From: Euprymna scolopes
Lineage: Eukaryota > Mollusca > Cephalopoda > Sepiida > Sepiolidae
Length of the DNA: 64,000 nt
Assembly: GCA_024364805.1 (NCBI GenBank)
Contig: CM044499.1
Location: forward strand, 77,855,405 to 77,919,404
Direction of reading: 5' to 3'
Shown here: in pieces, positions 36,515 to 49,730 of the stretch
Position numbering within the stretch: the first letter of the stretch is position 1
Layout: each line of letters begins with the position of its first letter
Made by a program: the position numbers and the translations under genes
Notes under the pieces: generated by a model
The model's input: the letters and a program-made list of their open reading frames with translations, nothing else
Databases searched by the model: none
Told to the model about the DNA's origin: nothing

Positions 36515-38218
36515 GTAGGAGGTTGGATGTCTTTATTGGCATGCTACATTTCCATTTTCGTTGGAATATTATGCTGCATATTTTCAGTAGTTTTCCACCT
36601 AAGACTTGGACCTCTGACCATTCTAGCAATATAAGAAAAACAAAATATTTCCCCATAAACTCACTCAAATCATTAAAGAATGTTTTATAGTCTAGGGATC
36701 AGTGTTTGCACCAAACACCAAGTCAAACGATGTTTAAAAGGCACATGCACATATAAGTTATATTTTTGTTATTAGCTGAATCTAATGTCAAGTTGTCCGG
36801 GAATCTTTGTACTTTTATTTTTGTTTCGCTTACTTTTCTTTTTAAACCGCATAATTTCATTTTTATTTTATTTATAAATTAGAAGCATGCAGGCTGATTG
36901 CGAGAGGCAGTGCCTATTATTTGTAAATGCAGGTAGGGGGGGGGGGGCTGGCGGCATAGTGTTGTCTGTGTATGCAAGCAAAGTGAAGAGAGTGAATATT
37001 AATGACTTGTGAAACTTTTTTTTTACTTTGCTTTAGTTTTCACTATTGCATTTTTTATTTCAATAAATTTTTGATTAATGCTAAATCAAAAAAAAATCAA
37101 TGAATGTACAATTTGAAAGCAACATATGCAAGAAAAAACGTACACGTGTATGATGTCTAAGAATTTTATTAATCGAGATAGAAAAACAAATTTTTTAATT
37201 TACGTCATCACAAAACACTAAAAAAATGCTTAAAAAGTGAAATACATAAAATGCTACATCAAACTTGCACATTTCAAAATCAAATTCTTTGCATATTGAA
37301 AAAATAGATATAAAATTGAGAACTGAAATTTTAAATGAAGCAGCCTCTCGTTAAAGTATTGATCAAGCTTTATGTTGCTTAACTTGCATGAGGAGAGCCT
37401 ATGTCTTAAGCATGATATGGCTATAAGATGGATAGAAATTGTTCCTATTCTGGATTCACTGGACTGAGAATAATGTCATCTGAAGAGGTTGAACTACTGT
37501 ACCTTTGAGATGGCCATAAAAACGTTATTTTTTTTATCTTTCCGGATCAGTTATAATCATATTGAATAAAAGATTTGTTAAATTGGACTCTTCTTGATGT
37601 GACATTAAATTTATTTCTGAAATTTGTTTTTCCTTTTTTGATTAAATCAATTTATGTTCAATCAATCAATATATAATTAAAAAAATCAATCAATATATAA
37701 TTAAAAAAATAAAATAATTTTTATTTATCATTCTTATAACAAATGGAACTTGACAGTGCATACTGAAAAGAGAGGAGAAATATCATATTTATCAAAAGTA
37801 TTAATCTGGAAAGAATCTCGCATTTTTTTGCTTATTGCATGAGGGAGACAATCGTTGTATTCATCATAATGAAAAAGTTCAGGAATGAATTTTATAAACT
37901 CTTTTTGTTTCTATTTATAGTGGCAACATTATTTTATCAGAATTTTAGTTTTGATTAATAATAGTTTTTCTTTAATATCCTTTAGTATTAGTGCCCATCT
38001 ATTCTACTCACACATTTTCCTGTGATATTGTTATAAGACTGCTTATCAGATTACCGGCCTGAAGCAAATGTTGAATCTAGTCAATATTCAGATGAGTGAC
38101 TATTTTGGAAAATCAAGCGATCTAAATATAAATATGGCTGACTTTCTCTAATATCTTTAGACACAGGTATGAATCCATATTTTCTCCTGCCATGGGTGAA
38201 ATGGTAAAATAAACTTCC

Positions 38219-38403
38219 AAACCTTTTGGTTAGAATGAAAATGTAATATATGTTCTGTCCTTAATCAGGAGAAGAAATCCTTTTTTACTGGGGTAGTTTT
38301 TATTTTCTCCCATCTAAAGCCTCCTTTTTAGGAGGTGAACATCTGTCGCATAAAAAATGAGGTTGTGTTTAACTTTGCCCTTGTGGGGATGCAAGTAAAT
38401 AGG
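38219..38403 (+). repeat. SINE with U2 snRNA-derived head, copy 3
   Basis: The head aaccttttggttagaatgaa followed by aatgtaatatatgttctgtc is a decayed U2 start. The body has aggagaagaaatcctttttt, ggtagtttttattttctccc and gaggttgtgtttaactttgc, and ends gcaagtaaataggtac. It lies in the 11.9 kb afadin intron in sense orientation. Confidence 0.75.
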
Positions 38404-40376
38404 TACTCTGAAATAACACTAATCCTTCTCCGCTTATGCCAGCATTGCTCTCAGTCATCGTTGATTTCTCTTGTCAAGAGAAAGGTGGTTGGTATTATGC
38501 AACTATTGTTTAACTATAAACTTCATATCACACAGGCTTCCTAGTGTATCCATTGTTTCTCAAGGCTGAACAAGTTCAATGCCTTGTCTTTTAAACTAAG
38601 TCTTTACAGATATAACAAATAATATCTCACTTATGTAGACATTATGATCATAAATAATCAAGCGAATAAAATAGCTTTTCTGATACATTTAAAAAAAGTG
38701 TCGATGAATTATTTTCTCACTCAAAACTTGCATGTAGAATTTTTTTTGGTTTGCAATGAGAATAGATTTTTTTTCTATTTTCGAATTTACATTTTTCACC
38801 AACAAACATAGTGTTTATATAATTTTTCTTTTAGCATGAATTTAAAAATTAGATCTTTTTTTTGTGCATTTTCTCTTTGAATAGAAACGCCTATCTTTGT
38901 AGTTAGCCATCTGTTGTCTGTTCTGATTGCTATCTCTTGCATGTGGCTTATGTCTAAAAACTCAATACAAAAAGAATAATCTTTTTTTATTTAAATTTAA
39001 ATTAAAAGTCAGTTTAAGACAATATATCTCAAATCACTCAGATTTTTTATCAAATTCTGCTTAATTTGTCTTATTTTTTTCAGCAGAGGTGGGAGTAAAA
39101 ATTATTAAACCACAAATTGAATTAAAGACTTGAAAATATCTGTTATTGCAATATTACTGTCAGTTTCTTCTAACGTTTTTGTTTTATATAATAGTGGCAT
39201 ATATGAGACAGACATTAACATGTGTGAAGGAAAAAGGGAGGAAATAACAAAAGTTCATTATAAGACATGTCAAAGACACAAGTTCTATAAAATGAATGTA
39301 GTTTCAATAATTTGTGCTATAATGAATTTTTATGCCGTTATAGTGATAAGTGACACTTTTTGCTTGAAATATACATTTATAAAATACGTAAAAATTATCT
39401 AAAAAATGTGACAATTTAGTTTTTTATGAAAATGTATCAAAATGTGCAAAATTGTATTTACTATTTATTTTTTTGCATTTACATTATTTTATACACATGT
39501 TGAATTGCATTTTTAATTTCTAGCAAACAAAATTATAAAATATTTGGGTTTTTATGCAGTTGTTTATGCTGTTGATATTTATACTTGGATTAATGAATAG
39601 ATTCTTTGATAATAGATATATTCACTGGATTTTTAAATTTCTAGTTTTATGTATGAAAAAATTCATAGAATCTGACAAAAACATTTTGAATAAATCTGTA
39701 TAAAAAGTCTGCATTTTAAAGTTCTGATAATAATTTACTTCAAAATTTGAGGTGATTAGTATATTTCTGTACTGATTAATACTTGTATCTAAGAAAACTC
39801 ATAGAGCATGAGAGCTGAAAATGAGACAAACAATACAATAATTCACTTCCTTCAATTGCAACTCTCATTTTTTATCTTAATAAAGTTACATATGTTTATA
39901 TGTACAGGATTCACTCTTAAAATAATTAACCAATCATGAATTTGCAATACAGTTGCTAAAATAAATGGTAAAAATGTGGTTTAATTCATTTAATTTTGGT
40001 ACCTCTGATTTTTTTTTTTCTTTGTGAAATTTTAACAAGATATTAGATATTAATATTCTTCAAATTTCAATTTTTTAAAGGTATTTTAAAGAGTTTTAAG
40101 GAGAATAATAGAGGTACAACTTCCCATTTGAACATTTAAATATATCAGATTTTCATTGAATGATCAGAATTAGAATAAAGTGTTTACACTTAATGTTTTG
40201 AATCATATCTTGATTTTAATCTCCATAAAGAATCATAAAAATGGTGCAAATCTGTTCTGTTACTATTGAGTATTCACTGAAACAGCATAAAATGAAAATT
40301 TTGAATTAGAAAAATTTACTTATTAAGTTAAATCCACTATAATGCAGTCCAATATCTTATATAAATATGCTATTTT

Positions 40377-40413
<37 letters not shown>

Positions 40414-40734
40414 AATAGTTTAGGAAAAAAAAAATGAAATCTACAAGGTCTTTGGAAGCCTTTAGTCAATTGCCAAATAGAAAGTTATTTCTAATTTAAA
40501 AAGTTTTTTGAAAATCCTTGTGTATTAAGATTTGTATTTTAAGGAAGTAAATTGTTTGGATCGTTTATACATTTATTCATTTGGTTTAGTGTGTTTTAAT
40601 GGGTCATTTCACCCGCTACTTAATTGGCTGAAAAATGCGAAGCTCGTTGTTTGTTTGTTTACAAACAGGCGGTTTGAGCACTGCAAGAGTGGTGGCAGAT
40701 GTCTATTTAAATAGACATTCCGACGAGTTATTTG

Positions 40735-40830
40735 CGGGCGTCCCTTCTGTGGTCGAGTGGGAGAACTGCCGACTGTCAACACGACGGTTCTAGGTTCAAT
40801 CCTTGGCTTGGGAGAGATGCTAGTCTAGCG
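40735..40830 (+). repeat. tRNA-like stretch, probably a SINE or pseudogene
   Basis: The stretch tggtcgagtgggagaactgc and, about 35 nt on, ggttctaggttcaatccttg resemble tRNA A and B boxes. No intact acceptor stem was found. It precedes a region (40890-41310) with aaagctgaacgtctgtgtgt and tandemly repeated units. The open stretch 40732-40947 is not supported as a gene. Confidence 0.4.
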
Positions 40831-41039
40831 GCACTGATGAATTGTGATACAACGAAACAGGACTGTATGTCGATGACTACAAATATATATAATATAAAGC
40901 TGAACGTCTGTGTGTGTCTGGTCACGAATAGGCTCCTATATGGTTGACTATCATAGAAAACTGATCACATATAATGATAGAAGATGTATCGAGACACGGA
41001 ATGGGTATGTTTGATCTGGCATAATGATGATTCATTAAA

Positions 41040-41310
41040 ATTGTGGGGTCTGCATTCACGCTTGGCCTCCATAGAATGGAAATAGGCACAAACTTTAATA
41101 AAGACTTTTCATATCTATCTGCATAAGCATACTTTGATAATTATGTTTCAGTTTGAAGAAATATGGTATAATAAAACTATGGGGTGTTCGTTCGCGCCTG
41201 ACCTCCATAGAATGGAAATATGTCACAAAGTTTAACAAGGTTTTTTAATATAGATCCACAGAATATTGTGATAAGTGTTTCAGTGTGAACAGGTATGCTA
41301 TAATAATAAT
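41040..41310 (+). repeat. Two-copy tandem repeat of about 130 bp
   Basis: Both units contain cctccatagaatggaaata and gtttcagt-gaa, the first near 41070-41160, the second near 41205-41290. A decayed third relative lies near 48430-48485 (catgccagacatccataaaa). Confidence 0.65.
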
Positions 41311-41788
41311 TTCATAACTTATCATACTTACTTAGTGGCCTAGCAAGGTTACAGGGGAAACAACCAAAGCAGCAAAACCGATAAATGTAGGGGAGACAAC
41401 TAAAGCAGAAAAACGAAAGCTACCTGCCAGGACACTATATATACACATGTAAGCAAATTTGGGCATATTTTATTGGTTTGAAAATATAGGTTCTTTTTTA
41501 CCAATTGTCATAAAATTCTAAACATAGAATAGAATTATAATTTGCAAAAAGCCTGAAAATTTTCATGTAGTTTTGTCCCATAGAACCAAAGATATGAGCA
41601 TTTCAATATTCAATTTGGCTACGAGTATAGATATACCACCTTTTTTAACAATTTTACAAGTTCGAAATCTCAGTGACTATTAGTCAAATGAAGGCTTGTT
41701 GGAAACGTAATGACCTGAATTGTATAGTGAGCTATGTGACATTTGCGCTCAAGGTCACACATTTTTGTTTCAAAATGTGGCGGATCGC

Positions 41789-42227
41789 TTTTCTATATTA
41801 ATTTCATGTAAAATGAGTACCTACTTATGCCCCTCCCCTTTTTTTGGGGGGGGGGGTAAATTTTTATAGGGGATGTTTTTATTGTGGCCTGTGACAAATA
41901 TCGTAATTAAATTTTTACCAAATAAGTATCTTTCTGGGTATTAAGCAAAATATGAGCACACTTGCGCATACAACAACGGCCACCATTTATGACATAAAGA
42001 ATTACATTGCTTAATACCTGGAAAAAATACTTATTTGTGGAAAATTTAAATGCAATATTCGCTTGCAGCACATCTGAAAACCTAGAGAAAACAAGTTTTT
42101 TTAAGATAGGTTTTGTGTTGATCTACCAGGCAACAATTACCATCCCTAAAATAAATAAGCCCCCTCCCCTGCCAAAAAAAGATGGCTATAAAGTGGGTGT
42201 TCATTTTATGTTAAATATAATAGAAAA
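41789..42227. repeat. Large imperfect inverted repeat (palindrome 1)
   Basis: The left arm (about 41789-41949) and right arm (about 42005-42227) are reverse complements with gaps. The inner ends read aaataagtatctttctgggt / attaagcaa and ttgcttaatacctgg; the outer ends read ttttctatattaatttcatg and ttaaatataatagaaaa. A loop of about 55 nt separates the arms. No transposase or target duplication was recognised. It may be a foldback element. Confidence 0.8.
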
Positions 42228-42450
42228 CTGACCCCCACCCCCACTTTTTGAAACTATAATTTCTTCATATCTTGGAAACTATTTGTTTTCTGGGATTTTA
42301 AACATTATTTTCATTTTCAGCACCATCAAAAACCTATAATAAATGGATTAAAGGATTTTTTGAGGGTGGAAAGATATTGCATCTTTAGCGATATTTTAAT
42401 CATATTCATTTGTTCTCCTAGTTTTGCATATGAATTCCAAAATATCTGAT

Positions 42451-42779
42451 ATTTTCCCAAAACCTTTGACCTTGATGGAGGGGAGACTAAAACTTGTCGT
42501 TATGGTTTCAAATGATCTGAAATAACAGCAAGGGGTGACTTGATTCTAAATGTTTCTCATATGTTATATCTCCCCTCTTTGGTTTTCATACATAAAGTAA
42601 ATTTCAGTGTATAAAGATTATTTGATACTGGAGATATTCATAATCGTACCTTATTTCCAAAAGAGGGGAGATATAACATTTGGAATCAAGTCCCCCTTGA
42701 TGTTATTTTAGATCATTTGAAATCATAGCAGCAAGATTTAGCTATCTCCCCTCCATCAAGGCCAAAGGTTTGGGGGAAA
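42451..42779. repeat. Large inverted repeat (palindrome 2)
   Basis: The arms of about 130 nt (42451-42582 and 42656-42779) pair well: tgttatatctcccctctttg against aagaggggagatataacatt, and aacctttgaccttgatggag against ctccatcaaggccaaaggtt. The spacer is about 73 nt. It lies 224 bp after palindrome 1 in the same intron. Confidence 0.88.
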
Positions 42780-43020
42780 TTATATATATGTGTGTGTGTG
42801 TGTATAATATATATATTTATTTAAATATTCAGGACTAATTCTATTATCTGCTCTTTTCTTAGAATGTTCTATTGATGCTCAACCTGCTGATGGTTTCTTT
42901 TTAGAGAAACATCTCTGATTCTTTCATCTCCAATCTGAAGAAATACATAAAGAATAGCAGCTGGAAATTTGAAATGGAAATAGACAAAAAAAAACCCTTT
43001 GCTTTTGTTTTGTATTTTTT

Positions 43021-43087
43021 ATTTTACTTTCAGTGATTACGTCAAGAAGACTATTTACTTGTTTGACTCAATCACTGAAAGTAAAAT
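43021..43087. repeat. Perfect 18-bp inverted repeat
   Basis: The arm attttactttcagtgatt (43021-43038) is repeated in reverse complement at 43070-43087 with a 31-nt spacer. It may be a small MITE or a hairpin in the afadin intron. Confidence 0.85.
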
Positions 43088-46000
43088 TAATCATGTCTGG
43101 CCTTAGAAACAATTTAATGTTTAAATTGCAAATTATTATGACTGAAATATTGTGGCCTTTCTTGTGTCTGACTGGATTCACCTTTATAGGAGTTAGTTTT
43201 TAATAATTGCCTGGAGTGCTCCTACTGAGAAATGCTGAAAAGTGTGAGTAATAATAAAAGTTTGAGAATTATTTTGTAAATGTTTCTTTTCTAGAGCAAT
43301 TGTCTAATTATTATCATAAATTAATTAAATCAATAATAATTAGTTTTATACGCTACAATCTTTTTTCATAAGTTTCATATTTTTTATATACTTTGTAATG
43401 CATTCAATTTCTGCTTCTCAATTTTAGTTAACAAAAAAAAATATAATCTTAAAATATTTTTTTCTAAGGAATATAATTTGAATTTCCATTTAACATTCTG
43501 AAATTCATTTTCTTTTTAAATTTCTTTTCGTAATATTATTTATATAAGCATCAATGGAATTAAATATTTTATTTTTTCTAACTAACTTTATTCACCCATT
43601 GGCCAAGTGGAGAGCTTCAAAAGATAATTTTTATTTTTTAATAGGATTTTTTTTTTATTCGTTTTCGTTTCCTTTATTTTATTTTGTATTTCAATACATA
43701 TTCTATTAATAGTTTCAGAGATAACTCATATGTTTACCTTTAAATTAAATAGGAATTATCTCCCTTACATTTTGAGCATTTTAAATTATTATTTAAAATT
43801 CGCTCTAAATTTCGCTCTATTATAATAATCTTCATTGTCAGCCTAAATATTTCCAGAAAGTAACTCCAGTAAATTACACAAGTCAGAGTCAGATATCAAT
43901 TTGTCAGTAGTATTGCAATTTTAGGTCTAACATATTGGATTAAAACATTATCATTATATAATTAATTATAGTTTAATAACTATTTGCTTCAATTAATAAT
44001 ATAATGACCAAACAAAGAATTAAATTTAAATTTCAAAATTTTCTTTAAATTTTTTTAATAAATTCAAGTAAAGACTGTCGGGTAGGCACAGTTAATTGTG
44101 AGTAAAATTAATGATATTGTTTATAAAGATATTGTTAACATGAAAAAGTCGTTGACAAATATTAAACTAAATAAAAATTTTGAACTAAAAAAAAAAAAAA
44201 GAAATAATGAACTTGAAACTATACTTAAAAGTGATAAAACATTTTATTTCAATTTATTTTGAAGAAACTGTAAAAAAAAAAGCTTTCTTAATGGATATCA
44301 TTGTATAAGTACATTATTTATGGATTTATTTGATATGTATTTGATTTGTATTTAAGTAAAACTTTGATTAAAACACAAGTATTCAAAGTTTTTTTTTCTA
44401 AACTTGTACAAATAAATTAAGTCTATTGGACATTATTTTAATTAGATATTTGATTTTTTTTCTATTAATTTTGTTTTTTTGACTCAAAGGTTATAGAAAA
44501 GGTAGGAAAAGTCGACACAAAATGCACATTTTCTGATGCAATTGTATGCTAATACTTTCGGCATGATGCTTTTAACAACTCATAACTTGCATGACTTTAT
44601 AAGATTGACTTTCTGCACTTTGTGTATCCTCGCTTGTCATCATGTGCTTTTTTCTTATCCTCAGATTTCTTCAAGAAAACTTATTACATTAAATATATAT
44701 GTGCAAGAGCATACATATAGCAAATGGCTTTCACAGGAATCATTCCAACAAACTAATTCATCAGGTCAACTGCAAAAGTTAAAATTCTACCATCCCTTTT
44801 ATAAGCAAATATTTTTTTATCCAATTCCTACTGCTTAAAGCTATTAGTTTTTGTCTACTGAAAATATTCACACCCATCTTCACTTCTTCCTATTGGTCAT
44901 TCAAGTTTAATTTAAAGCCATTAGCTTTTATTACTATTTTAGTATCTCCCCAACACCATCTTTTGTCACTCTGATCAGTTACTAAAATTTCATTTCTGTT
45001 AATATTTTAATTCTTATCTACAAATACATTAAGCAGGCTCTGTTAATATCAAATGGTAGTTTTTGTAGGTTTGTTTTTGCTAAATAAAAAAATATAATGG
45101 TGTTTTTATTTAGTAGCTATCCTACAATAAAATATATTCTGTTTCTATATTTTATAACAATTTTTCTTCAAATTTTGGGGGATCTTTAAACTTAAAAATC
45201 TCAAGTTTCTTGCTCAAACAAATTCTTCACCGATTGTTATAAAATCTACAACACTAACCTAAGATTTTCCATTTGATTACCAGAGACCGTGCCCTATTTT
45301 CAAGCCTCCTCCCCAAAAAAAATATTGCTTCTAATTTTTTTTCTTAGATTTTAAAAGTTTGAGCAAACATGCCTTAGTTTAATTTTAAAATATATATATA
45401 TATATATATATATATTATCAGTTTAAACAAAATCACTAGTTGAGTTAATATATTAAAAAAAAAAAAAAACTAAACTTGTTATGTAAAAAAAGACAGAGGT
45501 GGTTGTAACTTACCTTCAAAAAGTATTTCTTCAAAGCTTATAATAATAAACAAATCAAACTAAAGTATTTATGTATAATTGAAGATTTCATTGAAATTTG
45601 CTGATTCCCTGATTCTTGGGAAAACTTTCAATTTTTGTACCAAAGATTAATAAAAAATGTGCATTGATTTTGGTGGCACGTAAATTATAAACAGCCTGAG
45701 CAAAAAAAATATAGAATGAACTTGTGATCACTTGTATAAATTAGAATGCTCACACACTTCCCTGGCCAGTAAATGTTAATGTTCATCCATTTCTGGACCA
45801 GAAGAGAGAATGAGTAACATTTTTTTTTTTTTTTTACCTCTCTCTCAACATCTTTTTTATGATTTGTGTTAATTTTTTTTTTTCAACATCTTATCCTCTC
45901 TTTATTTTCTTTTTAAAAATGTATATTTAATTTTTTTAAGTTTTTCGTCATAATTTTTTGCCTTTTAACATAAAACTAAAACCGTTTTTCTTTTTGTAGT

Positions 46001-46220
46001 TATTTTTAATTTCAAATGTTAACATTCATATGGAACATTTTTATCTTTTTGTGTTTGTCTTTCTGTGATTTGTTTTTCTTATAACTCAATCTCATAGTGA
46101 CAATCATATGCTTTCAAGTGACCTGAATTTCAACATGTTTACATTAATTTTTCATAACAAAACTTATGATTGTTTGAGGTTTTTCCAGACATTTTTCTTT
46201 CTTTTTTTTTCTTACTTTAG

Positions 46221-46376
46221 ATTGCCTCATGTTCCAATTGCGATTGCGACCCCCACAAGATGATAGAAAAAAAGAGAGAATGCGGGCAGCAGTTTCTCAT
46301 AATGATTTGCGTTCCAACCAAGACAAAAACCCTCCACAACAATCCAGACTACCTTACCTGGTAGAACTGCACAGAG
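46221..46376 (+). CDS. AFDN: Afadin exon: end of RA2 and start of linker to FHA
   Basis: A split GAT codon starts the exon, which reads DCLMFQLRLRPPQDDRKKER and ends SRLPYLVELHR. The first part is the last strand of RA2 (human ILVFQLKRRPPD); the end is the conserved LPYLVEL that precedes FHA in human afadin. The acceptor is cttactttag; the donor is gtaaaa at 46377. Phase 1 to phase 1. It follows the longest intron of the window. Confidence 0.95.
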
Positions 46377-46567
46377 GTAAAATATTTCTATTGAGTTTAT
46401 ATAATTGACAATAAGTTCAATCATCTTGGTTTTAGAGGTTTTCTTTCTTTCTTCTCTTTTTAAAGATATTTTTTTTAATTAAAATATTTTGTTTTTCAGG
46501 GTTATAAAGAAATAATATACATACGCTTACCTTTAAACATTTAATTGAAAGTTTTTTTGTTTTTTGT

Positions 46568-46922
46568 AAACTATAGAGATTTATTAAAAAAAAAATTTTT
46601 TAGATTAAAAAAAATTTACAAATCAAAACGTTTTTTAATCCATTTCTGCACAATATTTTTTTAAAATGTTTTCACTTGATTTTTCTTTCAATTGTTTACA
46701 TTTTTTTTTAAATAAAAACTGTAATGCTTCCATTTTTTAAATTTTTTTTATAAATCTCTATAGTTTGAAGAACAAAATGTTTTGTAAATAAAACTGTTTT
46801 TTAATTTAAAAAATCTTCAACGAGTGCATATTGTTCCTATAGTTTAATTGGGAATAAAAGAAACTGGTGTCAACCCAAATATGTTCTTTTTGGTATCTTA
46901 TTCTTGGATGTTTGATCTCAAG
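46568..46922 (+). repeat. Unnamed interspersed repeat with inner inverted repeat, copy 1
   Basis: The first 200 bp begin aaactatagagatttattaa and end ttataaatctctatagttt, a terminal inverted repeat like that of a MITE. The following part (acaaaatgttttgtaaataa, then gaaactggtgtcaacccaaa) is shared with the reversed copy at 56305. Confidence 0.6.
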
Positions 46923-47072
46923 AGTTATGAGTTTTAAGTTTTAATAGTGTATTTATGATATTTAATTTTATCCGTATATTTGGTGACCTTTTGTCAGGAT
47001 TTTTATATTACTTGTGAAGACTTTTAGCAGTAATTTTTACATATTGAAAAGTATCTTCATTATTTAATGGGA

Positions 47073-47302
47073 AGTTCTTATTTAGCTGACTCCCCTATGA
47101 GGTCCGAGTTAGACACAAGTTCAGTTTTTGATGTGGAGAAACTCTATCTCCTCAAAAATGGCATTCTGGATTATGACAAAAATTAAAATTTGCTCTGTTG
47201 AAAGATTTCTCCTTCACTGACAGAACAGAAAACATAGAGAACATGAAATATAGTATTAGAACAGATACTACATTTTGCTCCTAGTCAAAAGATCAAAAGT
47301 TT
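47073..47302 (-). repeat. SINE with U2 snRNA-derived head, copy 4
   Basis: On the + strand the order is reversed: the tail (ggtccgagttagacacaagt), the body (aaatggcattctggattatg), then the reversed head attagaacagatactacatt and ctcctagtcaaaagatc. It lies antisense in the afadin intron before the exon at 47723. A further tail-like piece of the same family, in the opposite orientation and badly decayed, may occur at 47495-47620. Confidence 0.75.
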
Positions 47303-47722
47303 AAGGATTTCAAAACAATATTTAGAACAGATGAAGTAATTTTTGTTACTTTTTTATACAATACTAGACAGTAGTCAACTTATCTGTCACAGGAACCTTC
47401 TGGCTGAATCAAAGTTGATATTTGTACTAGTTGGTACCTCTCCCAGGCATCACTTCCTCCTTTGTTAAAGGCAGGTGATATATTGTCAGTCATTTGAAAT
47501 CCCCCTAACAGGGAAATGCTGACATGGTCAGTCATGGCAACTTTTTCACCTAGAATACCCCCTTTTTGAATTGCTTACGATATACTAAGCTTGTGTCTAA
47601 TTTTGCTGTGGTATAAGGGATCGGGAAGTTGACCTATTAAGAAATATAATAAAATCTGTTAAATTTTACTAGTTTAATAACCAAACTTATTAATTTTTTC
47701 TCTTCTCTCATGCTCCAACAAG

Positions 47723-47823
47723 ATGGTGGAGAAATTATTGAAGGCAGACGACATTATCTACAATCAAGTGTCACTGAAGTTGGCAGCGAAAAATCTGTGT
47801 CTGAAAGTGGCCAATATCTTCAG
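47723..47823 (+). CDS. AFDN: Afadin exon: start of FHA region
   Basis: The exon reads DGGEIIEGRRHYLQSSVTEV then GSEKSVSESGQYLQ. It corresponds to human YRLQLSVTEVGTEKFDDNSIQ, the first strands of the forkhead-associated domain. The acceptor is ctccaacaag, with a modest pyrimidine tract; the donor gtttga at 47824 is weak at +3 to +5. 101 nt, phase 1 to phase 0. Confidence 0.93.
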
Positions 47824-49329
47824 GTTTGATATTTCAATTATTTTGTGTGTATTCTTGATTTGCATTTTCTTATAATCAGGATATGTAATCCACACTTGAC
47901 CTTTTTATTTTTATTCCTTAAATAAAGATGGCTAATTTTATGGCAACTAATTGATACAATAAGAAATGATTATTTTTAAATTGATGTTTTTTGTTCTTTT
48001 TTTAATAAGATTTTGTTCACTGCCCATGGATGTTAATTTTTATCAAATCTTATTGATTAGAAAACAATTTAATTCGGTTATATCTGTATATATGTACTAG
48101 CAAAATGATCATCGTAAGGTGGGTAAAAACGATATGTAGCATTACTTTCTTTTTGTTTTGTTTTGTTTTTTTTTGTGTTTTTAGTGGGGGGTACACAAGA
48201 TGGTTAATTTTACGAAGAAAAAATGTGTCCATCTTATTTACTCCTTACGATTGATTCATTTTTGAGTGAATCCTTTACATGAAAGCATAAGTTTATAGTT
48301 CCACCTTTTTTGTTTGCTTATTTGTTCACAAACTCCTAAAATTTTCAGAAATAGACCCGCATAACCATGCATATTCTGACACTACATGAGCTGGAGTATT
48401 TGGTATATTTCATTTTGATCAAAGGAAGTAGAATAATATTGTAGGGTCTTTGTTCATGCCAGACATCCATAAAAAGGAAATATGGATTTATTGTATTTGA
48501 TTTATAACTCCACAATTATGAAAATTAAAAAAAAAAGGGTAGAAATAGTAATATGGGATTCAGGGCTTGGAGCAGGAGTGCACATGGATCACTCCTTTCC
48601 ATGAAATGTTAAGTATGTCTGAAGGAGATTAAAAACTGAATTTATGGAAAATTATTTGAATAACTGTCACTTTACTTGCTGTTTTTTTTTTCATCCAATT
48701 ATTTCTGAACATATTCTTGTGCTTTACCTCCAAAATAGAATATCATAAAATGTAAAAATAAGAATTTAAAAAAAATGTACATTTTCAGTATAAGAACGAA
48801 AATCAAAAGCCATAAAATTGAATTTCCATTAAAAAACGTTATATACTTAATTGTTATGTTGCAATTAGTAAAATTACTACATAAAATGCATACTTCAATT
48901 ACCTTCGCTGTTCATTATTTAAGTATTATTTGAAAATTATTTTCATTGATTATTTATTTTTTTTACTTCATCGTTTTTCATAATTTTTGGATATTTTAAT
49001 CATTTTGACATAAGTTGATACCATCTATTTTAATTGAAATTTAATGTTTTGATTTCATTCTAATACTGAAGAAGCACAAAAAAATAAGATATGGTGTTAC
49101 AAGCTGTGAACAAAGGGAGATAATAGGGTTCCTCATTTACTCTCACATTTCTCAATAGTAAAATATACAAAAAATTATTTTACTGGAGAAGGTTTTACTT
49201 TTTTCTTTATTTTTTTTTTATGAATCTAAAAGAATACTCGTCTCAAGACTGATGCAATTAATTCTCTGAATAGTTTTGCATTACTCTTATAACCCTTTAA
49301 GAAAATTAAAATACAGATATAATACTAGA

Positions 49330-49610
49330 ACACTCAAGAGTAAATGAAATTTGGAGAATATTTATATTTTGGTGCCTAATTAATATTTTACAAAATCGGA
49401 GGCATCTGAATTTTCACGGTGCCTCCACACCTTTTTTACCGCTTTTGCATAAAACTAAATTAAACTATATATAGCTTACATTGTAACCCCTTACATCTAA
49501 TAGCTGTGTTCAAAAATTCATAATGATCTGTTTATTACTTTAGGATTTAATCCTGTATATTGAAATATATGAACATATACACATACCTAACTTTATATAA
49601 ATAGATAAAA
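49330..49610 (+). repeat. Unnamed interspersed repeat, copy 2
   Basis: It matches 29090-29385: gcataaaactaaattaaact, atatatagcttacattgtaa and tatacacatacctaacttta. It ends about 120 bp before the FHA exon. Confidence 0.55.
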
Positions 49611-49730
49611 AAAGATGAAATCAACTTTTTTTCCTAAAAGAGAAAATAATTATTTGAAAAAAATCTCATTAGTTTACGAGATTATTTTTTTAAAATAAAC
49701 TCCATTCATGAATCTGCTATTCTTTTTCAG

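Larger units (their letters stand above)
34345..46220 (+). other. AFDN: Long afadin intron (11.9 kb)
   Basis: It holds the candidate microexon at 36491, a U2-headed SINE at 38219, the tRNA-like stretch and tandem units at 40735-41310, the two large palindromes at 41789-42779 and an inverted repeat at 43021. Between these (34345-36490, 36515-38218, 38404-40734, 43088-46220) I see only AT-rich sequence, a T-run at 40379-40410 and a TA run at 45391-45415. Open frames at 39130-39402 and 44536-44838 are not supported. Confidence 0.85.

Noticed and set aside
39130-39402. 90-codon open frame in the long intron
   Set aside because: No domain or conserved motif; AT-rich codon composition; chance length in this sequence.
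44536-44838. 100-codon open frame in the long intron
   Set aside because: No recognisable family, low-complexity composition like its surroundings, no splice context needed by afadin.
46227-46424. Minus-strand open frame over an exon
   Set aside because: It is the reverse shadow of the afadin RA2 end exon.
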